DNA from: Amycolatopsis solani
GTDB taxonomy: Bacteria; Actinomycetota; Actinomycetes; Mycobacteriales; Pseudonocardiaceae
Assembly (NCBI RefSeq): GCF_033441515.1
Contig: NZ_JAWQJT010000003.1
Span: 1,488,001-1,552,000 of the forward strand
Length of the DNA stretch: 64,000 nucleotides
Direction: 5' to 3'
Shown piece by piece: positions 60,737-64,000 of the stretch (the first letter of the stretch is position 1; every line of letters starts with the position of its first letter). The translations under genes were made by a program, and so were the position numbers. The notes under the pieces are model-generated. The model ran no database searches. It was given only the letters and a program-made list of their open reading frames with translations, and was not told the origin of the DNA.

Positions 60737-61693
60737 ATGCCAGACGCCATCGTGGCCGAAGGGCTCGTCAAGAAGTACGGCTCCGTCACCGCCCTCGACG
60801 GGATGGACCTGCGGGTGCCGGAAGGCACCGTGCTCGGCGTGCTCGGGCCGAACGGCGCCGGGAAGACCACCACCGTCCAGATCCTCACGACGCTGCAGAA
60901 GCCGGACGCCGGCCGCGCGACGGTCGCCGGGTTCGACGTCGTGGAGGACGCGCACGAGCTGCGGTCGCACATCGGCGCGTCGGGGCAGTACGCCGCCGTC
61001 GACCAGGAGCTGACCGGGGCCGAAAACCTCGAGATGGTCGGGCGGCTCTACCACCTGGGCACCAGGCGGGCCAAGGCCCGCGGCCGGGAGCTGCTGGCCC
61101 GGTTCAGCCTCGAAGAGGCCGCCGACCGGCCCGTGAAGGGCTACTCGGGCGGCATGCGGCGCCGGCTCGACCTGGCCGGCGCGCTCGTCGCCAACCCGCC
61201 GGTCCTGTTCCTCGACGAGCCCACGACCGGGCTCGACCCGCGGGCCCGCACCGAGCTGTGGGAGGTCATCACCGAGCTGGTCGCGGGCGGCACGACGCTG
61301 CTGCTGACCACGCAGTACCTCGAAGAGGCCGACCGGCTGGCCGACAGCATCGCCGTCGTCGACCACGGGCGCGTGATCGCCCGCGGCACCGCCGACGAGC
61401 TCAAGGACCTCGTCGGCGGCGAGCGGATCGAGCTGACCGTCGGCACGCACGCCGACGTCGGCGTCGCGCGGCGGGCGCTGGCCCGGCTGGCCAGCGGCGA
61501 GCCGCAGGCCGAGGCGTTCCGGCTCACCGTGCCCGTGACCCACGGCGCGAAAGCGCTTACCGAAGCCCTCGCCCTGCTCGCCGCCGACGGCGTCGACGTC
61601 CGCGACGTCGGCGTCCGCCGCCCCACCCTCGACGACGTTTTCCTGTCTCTCACCGGCCACGAGGTGGCCGAGACCGCGAAGGAGGCCGTGTGA
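60737..61693 (+). CDS. DrrA-type ABC exporter ATPase
   Basis: 318 residues: Walker A GPNGAGKTT (near 38), ABC signature YSGGMRRRLDLAGAL (near 136), Walker B VLFLDEPTTGLDP and a C-terminal domain with VRRPTLDDVFLSLTG, the signature of DrrA/daunorubicin-resistance ATPases. It energises the permease encoded next, with which it shares one base (TGATG). A likely export substrate is an antibiotic, lipid or drug. Confidence 0.93.
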   Translation: MPDAIVAEGLVKKYGSVTALDGMDLRVPEGTVLGVLGPNGAGKTTTVQILTTLQKPDAGRATVAGFDVVEDAHELRSHIGASGQYAAVDQELTGAENLEMVGRLYHLGTRRAKARGRELLARFSLEEAADRPVKGYSGGMRRRLDLAGALVANPPVLFLDEPTTGLDPRARTELWEVITELVAGGTTLLLTTQYLEEADRLADSIAVVDHGRVIARGTADELKDLVGGERIELTVGTHADVGVARRALARLASGEPQAEAFRLTVPVTHGAKALTEALALLAADGVDVRDVGVRRPTLDDVFLSLTGHEVAETAKEAV

Positions 61694-62496
61694 TGAACGC
61701 GGTGCAACTGGCCGTCACCGACGGCGTGACCGTCGCCAAGCGCAACTCGATCAAGATCGTCCGGTCGCTGGACCTGCTCGGGTCCATCGTGTTCATGCCG
61801 GTGATGTTCGTGCTGCTCTTCGGCTACGTGTTCGGCAGCGTGATCGACATCCCGGGGATGTCGTACCGCGAGTTCATGCTCCCGGGGATCTTCACGCTCG
61901 CGGTGGCGATGGGCAGCATCGTCACCGGCTACGGGCTGACCGACGACCTGCAGAAGGGCATCATCGACCGGTTCCGCTCGCTGCCGATGTCCCCGGCCGC
62001 GGTGCTGATCGGGCGCACCACGGCGGATCTGATCCTCAACGTGACGAGCCTGCTCATCATGGGACTCGTGGGGCTGCTGGTCGGCTGGCGCATCCACACG
62101 AGCCCGCTCGAAGCACTCGGCGGCGTGGTCCTGCTGCTCGCCTTCGCCTACGCGCTGTCGTGGGTGATGGGGACGCTCGGCCTGGCCGTGCGCAAGCCCG
62201 AGGTGTTCAACAACGTCTCGAGCGTGGCGATCTTCCCGCTCACGTTCCTGGCCAACACGTTCGTCGACAGCGGCCGCCTGCCCACGCCGCTGCGGGTGAT
62301 CGCGGACTGGAACCCGGTCTCGGCGATCACGCAGGCGGCGCGGGAGCTGTTCGGCAACACCAGCGCGTCGATGCCGGTGCACGACGCCTGGCCGATGCAG
62401 CACGCGGTGCCGGCTTCGGTGCTGTGGATCGCGCTGCTGCTGGTGATCTTCGTGCCGCTTTCGGTGCGCTGCTACAAGAAGGCCACCAGCCACTGA
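61693..62496 (+). CDS. DrrB-type ABC exporter permease
   Basis: 267 residues with six membrane helices and the ABC-2 signature around IIDRFRSLPMSPAAVLIGRTTADL (about 96-119). It forms the channel of the DrrAB-type exporter. Its ATG overlaps the ATPase stop. It ends one base before the converging map gene, so no terminator separates them. Confidence 0.92.
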   Translation: MNAVQLAVTDGVTVAKRNSIKIVRSLDLLGSIVFMPVMFVLLFGYVFGSVIDIPGMSYREFMLPGIFTLAVAMGSIVTGYGLTDDLQKGIIDRFRSLPMSPAAVLIGRTTADLILNVTSLLIMGLVGLLVGWRIHTSPLEALGGVVLLLAFAYALSWVMGTLGLAVRKPEVFNNVSSVAIFPLTFLANTFVDSGRLPTPLRVIADWNPVSAITQAARELFGNTSASMPVHDAWPMQHAVPASVLWIALLLVIFVPLSVRCYKKATSH

Positions 62497-62497
62497 C

Positions 62498-63355
62498 TCA
62501 AGGCAGCGTGAGGATCTCGCTGCCGTCGGCCGTCACCACGAGGGTGTGCTCGAACTGGGCCGTCCACTTCTTGTCCTTCGTGGTGACGGTCCAGTCGTCG
62601 GACCAGATGTCGTAGTCGATGGTGCCCAGCGTGATCATCGGCTCGATCGTGAAGGTCATGCCCTCCTCGATGATCGTGTCGACGGAGGGCTCTTCATAGT
62701 GCAGGACCGTCGGCGGCGTGTGGAACGCGGGGCCGACGCCGTGGCCGGTGAAGTCGCGGACCACGCCGTAGCCGAAGCGCTTGGCGTAGGACTCGATGAC
62801 CCGGCCGATGACGTTGAGCTGACGGCCCGGCCGGACCGCCTTGATCGCCCGCAGCGTCGCCTCACGCGTGCGCTCGACCAGCAGGCGGGCCTCCTCGGAG
62901 ACGTTGCCGGCCAGGAACGTCGCGTTCGTGTCGCCGTGGACGCCGCCGATGTAGGCGGTGACGTCGATGTTGCAGATGTCACCGTCCTCGATCACCGTCG
63001 AGTCCGGGATGCCGTGGCAGATGACCTCGTTGAGCGAGGTGCAGCACGACTTCGGAAAATGGCGGTAGCCCAGCGTCGAGGGGTAGGCGTGGTGGTCGAG
63101 GACGAACTCGTGCACCACCTTGTCGATGTCGTCCGTGGTGGCGCCCGGCTTGACCGCCTTGCCGCCCTCTTCCAGCGCCTGCGCCGCGATCCGGCTCGCG
63201 ATCCGCATCGCCTCGATCACCTCGGGCGTGCGCACCCCGTTGCCGGTGTCCCGCTTCGGCGCCGGCTTGTCCACGTACTCGGGACGGGCGATGGAACTGG
63301 GGACGTCACGGCGCGGCGTCTGGACGCCGGGAAGAAGCGGGGCACGAACGGACAT
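62498..63355 (-). CDS. map: Methionine aminopeptidase type I
   Basis: 285 residues. It removes the N-terminal Met from new proteins. The metal site is complete: D131, D142, H205, E238 and E269, with catalytic H114. The N-terminal 40 residues are a Pro-rich extension ([16 protein letters not shown]) of the kind seen in mycobacterial MapB, thought to contact the ribosome or SH3-like partners. It is transcribed with the PBP gene upstream at a 23-bp gap. Confidence 0.95.
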   Translation of the reverse strand: MSVRAPLLPGVQTPRRDVPSSIARPEYVDKPAPKRDTGNGVRTPEVIEAMRIASRIAAQALEEGGKAVKPGATTDDIDKVVHEFVLDHHAYPSTLGYRHFPKSCCTSLNEVICHGIPDSTVIEDGDICNIDVTAYIGGVHGDTNATFLAGNVSEEARLLVERTREATLRAIKAVRPGRQLNVIGRVIESYAKRFGYGVVRDFTGHGVGPAFHTPPTVLHYEEPSVDTIIEEGMTFTIEPMITLGTIDYDIWSDDWTVTTKDKKWTAQFEHTLVVTADGSEILTLP

Positions 63356-63378
63356 GCCTCCACCTTACGACGGCCCGC

Positions 63379-64000
63379 TCAGCCGACCCCCGCCAGGAAC
63401 CGGTGGGCCGCCTGCACCGCCGGTTTCGACGAGCCGGCCTCGGTCAGCAGCACGGCGAACGCCAGGTCGCCGCGGTAACCGACGAACCAGCCGTGCGAGC
63501 GGGAGCCGTCGCCGAACTGGGCGGTGCCGGTCTTGCCCGCGACGTCGGGGATGTCCCGCAGCCCGGTCGCCGTCCCCGCCGTGACGACCTCGCGCATCAT
63601 CCCGCGCAGCGCCCCGAGCACCTCGTCCGACGGCGCGTCGCCGACGTTCTTCGTGCTCGCCGGCATCCCCTTCACCAGCGACGGCGTCGGCACGTGACCG
63701 GCCTGCACGGTCGCCGCGACCAGGGCCAGTCCGAACGGGCTGGTGACCACCGTGCCCTGGCCGAAGCCGTTTTCGGCGCGCTGGACGGCCGAGTCGCTGG
63801 CCGGGACGGCGCCGGTGACCGTGGTCAGGCCGGGGACCACGAAGTCGGCGCCGAGCCCGAACGAACGGGCGGTGTCGGTGAGCGCCGAGGCCGGGAGGCC
63901 CGCGGCGAGCCGGGCGAAGGTCGTGTTGCAGGACCGCGCGAACGCCGTCTTCAGCGGGACCCGGCCCAGGTCGAAGCGGCCTTCGTTCGGCACGACGCGG
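63379..64000 (-). CDS. Penicillin-binding protein, C-terminal transpeptidase part (runs off window)
   Basis: The visible 207 codons cover the end of a class B penicillin-binding protein: the SCN of the SxN motif (FARSCNTTFARL), the VTSPFGLALVAATVQAG segment and KTGTAQFGDGSRSHGWFVGYRG with the KTG box. The Ser-x-x-Lys box and the NTF2-like MecA_N region would lie beyond the window edge. In mycobacteria a PBP-lipoprotein gene also lies close to mapB, which suggests this is the same gene. It crosslinks peptidoglycan outside the membrane. Confidence 0.88.
   Translation of the reverse strand, partial: RVVPNEGRFDLGRVPLKTAFARSCNTTFARLAAGLPASALTDTARSFGLGADFVVPGLTTVTGAVPASDSAVQRAENGFGQGTVVTSPFGLALVAATVQAGHVPTPSLVKGMPASTKNVGDAPSDEVLGALRGMMREVVTAGTATGLRDIPDVAGKTGTAQFGDGSRSHGWFVGYRGDLAFAVLLTEAGSSKPAVQAAHRFLAGVG

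Overview
The window is 64 kb of high-GC actinobacterial chromosome. A mycothione reductase, an Lsr2-type nucleoid protein, DUF3145 next to a fasR-fabD-fabH-acpP-fabF cluster, a map/PBP neighbourhood and frequent GTG starts point to the Pseudonocardiaceae, and an Amycolatopsis-like genome is my best guess (inference; no rRNA or tRNA gene is present). Most genes are chromosomal housekeeping or regulatory genes. Many are translationally coupled (ATGA/GTGA overlaps), and several appear to be transcribed without a leader.

Layout. 0-7 kb: lactate permease, PnuC-like vitamin transporter, MOSC protein, a dense block of nested palindromic repeats, an MscS-like membrane protein and a NatAB-type ABC exporter. 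7-13 kb: fatty acid synthase II regulator and genes (fasR, fabD, fabH, acpP, fabF), closed by a very strong bidirectional terminator, then a membrane-anchored protein and DUF3145. 13-21 kb: a large Ala/Pro-rich membrane protein, a disulfide-oxidoreductase-like flavoprotein, an Lsr2-like protein with a histone-H1-like tail, and a four-gene operon of proton-translocating transhydrogenase (pntAA-pntAB-pntB) plus a lipoate ligase. 21-24 kb: a TetR regulator divergent from a ferredoxin reductase and acyl desaturase pair, laid out like desT-desCB.

24.3-27.6 kb is the most unusual part. It is a five-gene, tightly overlapping minus-strand operon, visibly poorer in GC than its surroundings, encoding a 58-aa protein, an E2-like ubiquitin-conjugating fold with a candidate catalytic Cys, an E1/ThiF-like adenylyltransferase, a JAMM/MPN peptidase with an extra C-terminal domain, and an unrecognised 230-aa protein. 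It resembles the bacterial ubiquitin-like conjugation (Bil/Bub-type) operons linked to phage defence, but no obvious ubiquitin-like protein with a C-terminal Gly is encoded.

28-46 kb: a NarL-type two-component system, YjbQ, an ABC-2-like permease, HAD hydrolase, MprF-like aminoacyl-phosphatidylglycerol synthase, prolyl-tRNA synthetase, and small enzymes (VOC, D-2-hydroxyacid dehydrogenase, GNAT, YaaA, FAD oxidoreductases, SUFU-domain protein, LysR/MBL pair). 46-64 kb: RIO-type kinase, RGG-tailed DEAD-box helicase with a long leader, AONS-type synthase (bioF), 52-bp tandem repeats, secreted proteases and peptidases, mycothione reductase, an XRE regulator flanked by two copies of one palindrome, a CynX/NimT-type transporter with a FadR-type regulator, an RHH regulator whose promoter is filled by a 30-bp palindrome and which precedes a DUF4097 protein and a DrrAB-type exporter, then methionine aminopeptidase and the C-terminal part of a penicillin-binding protein running off the window.
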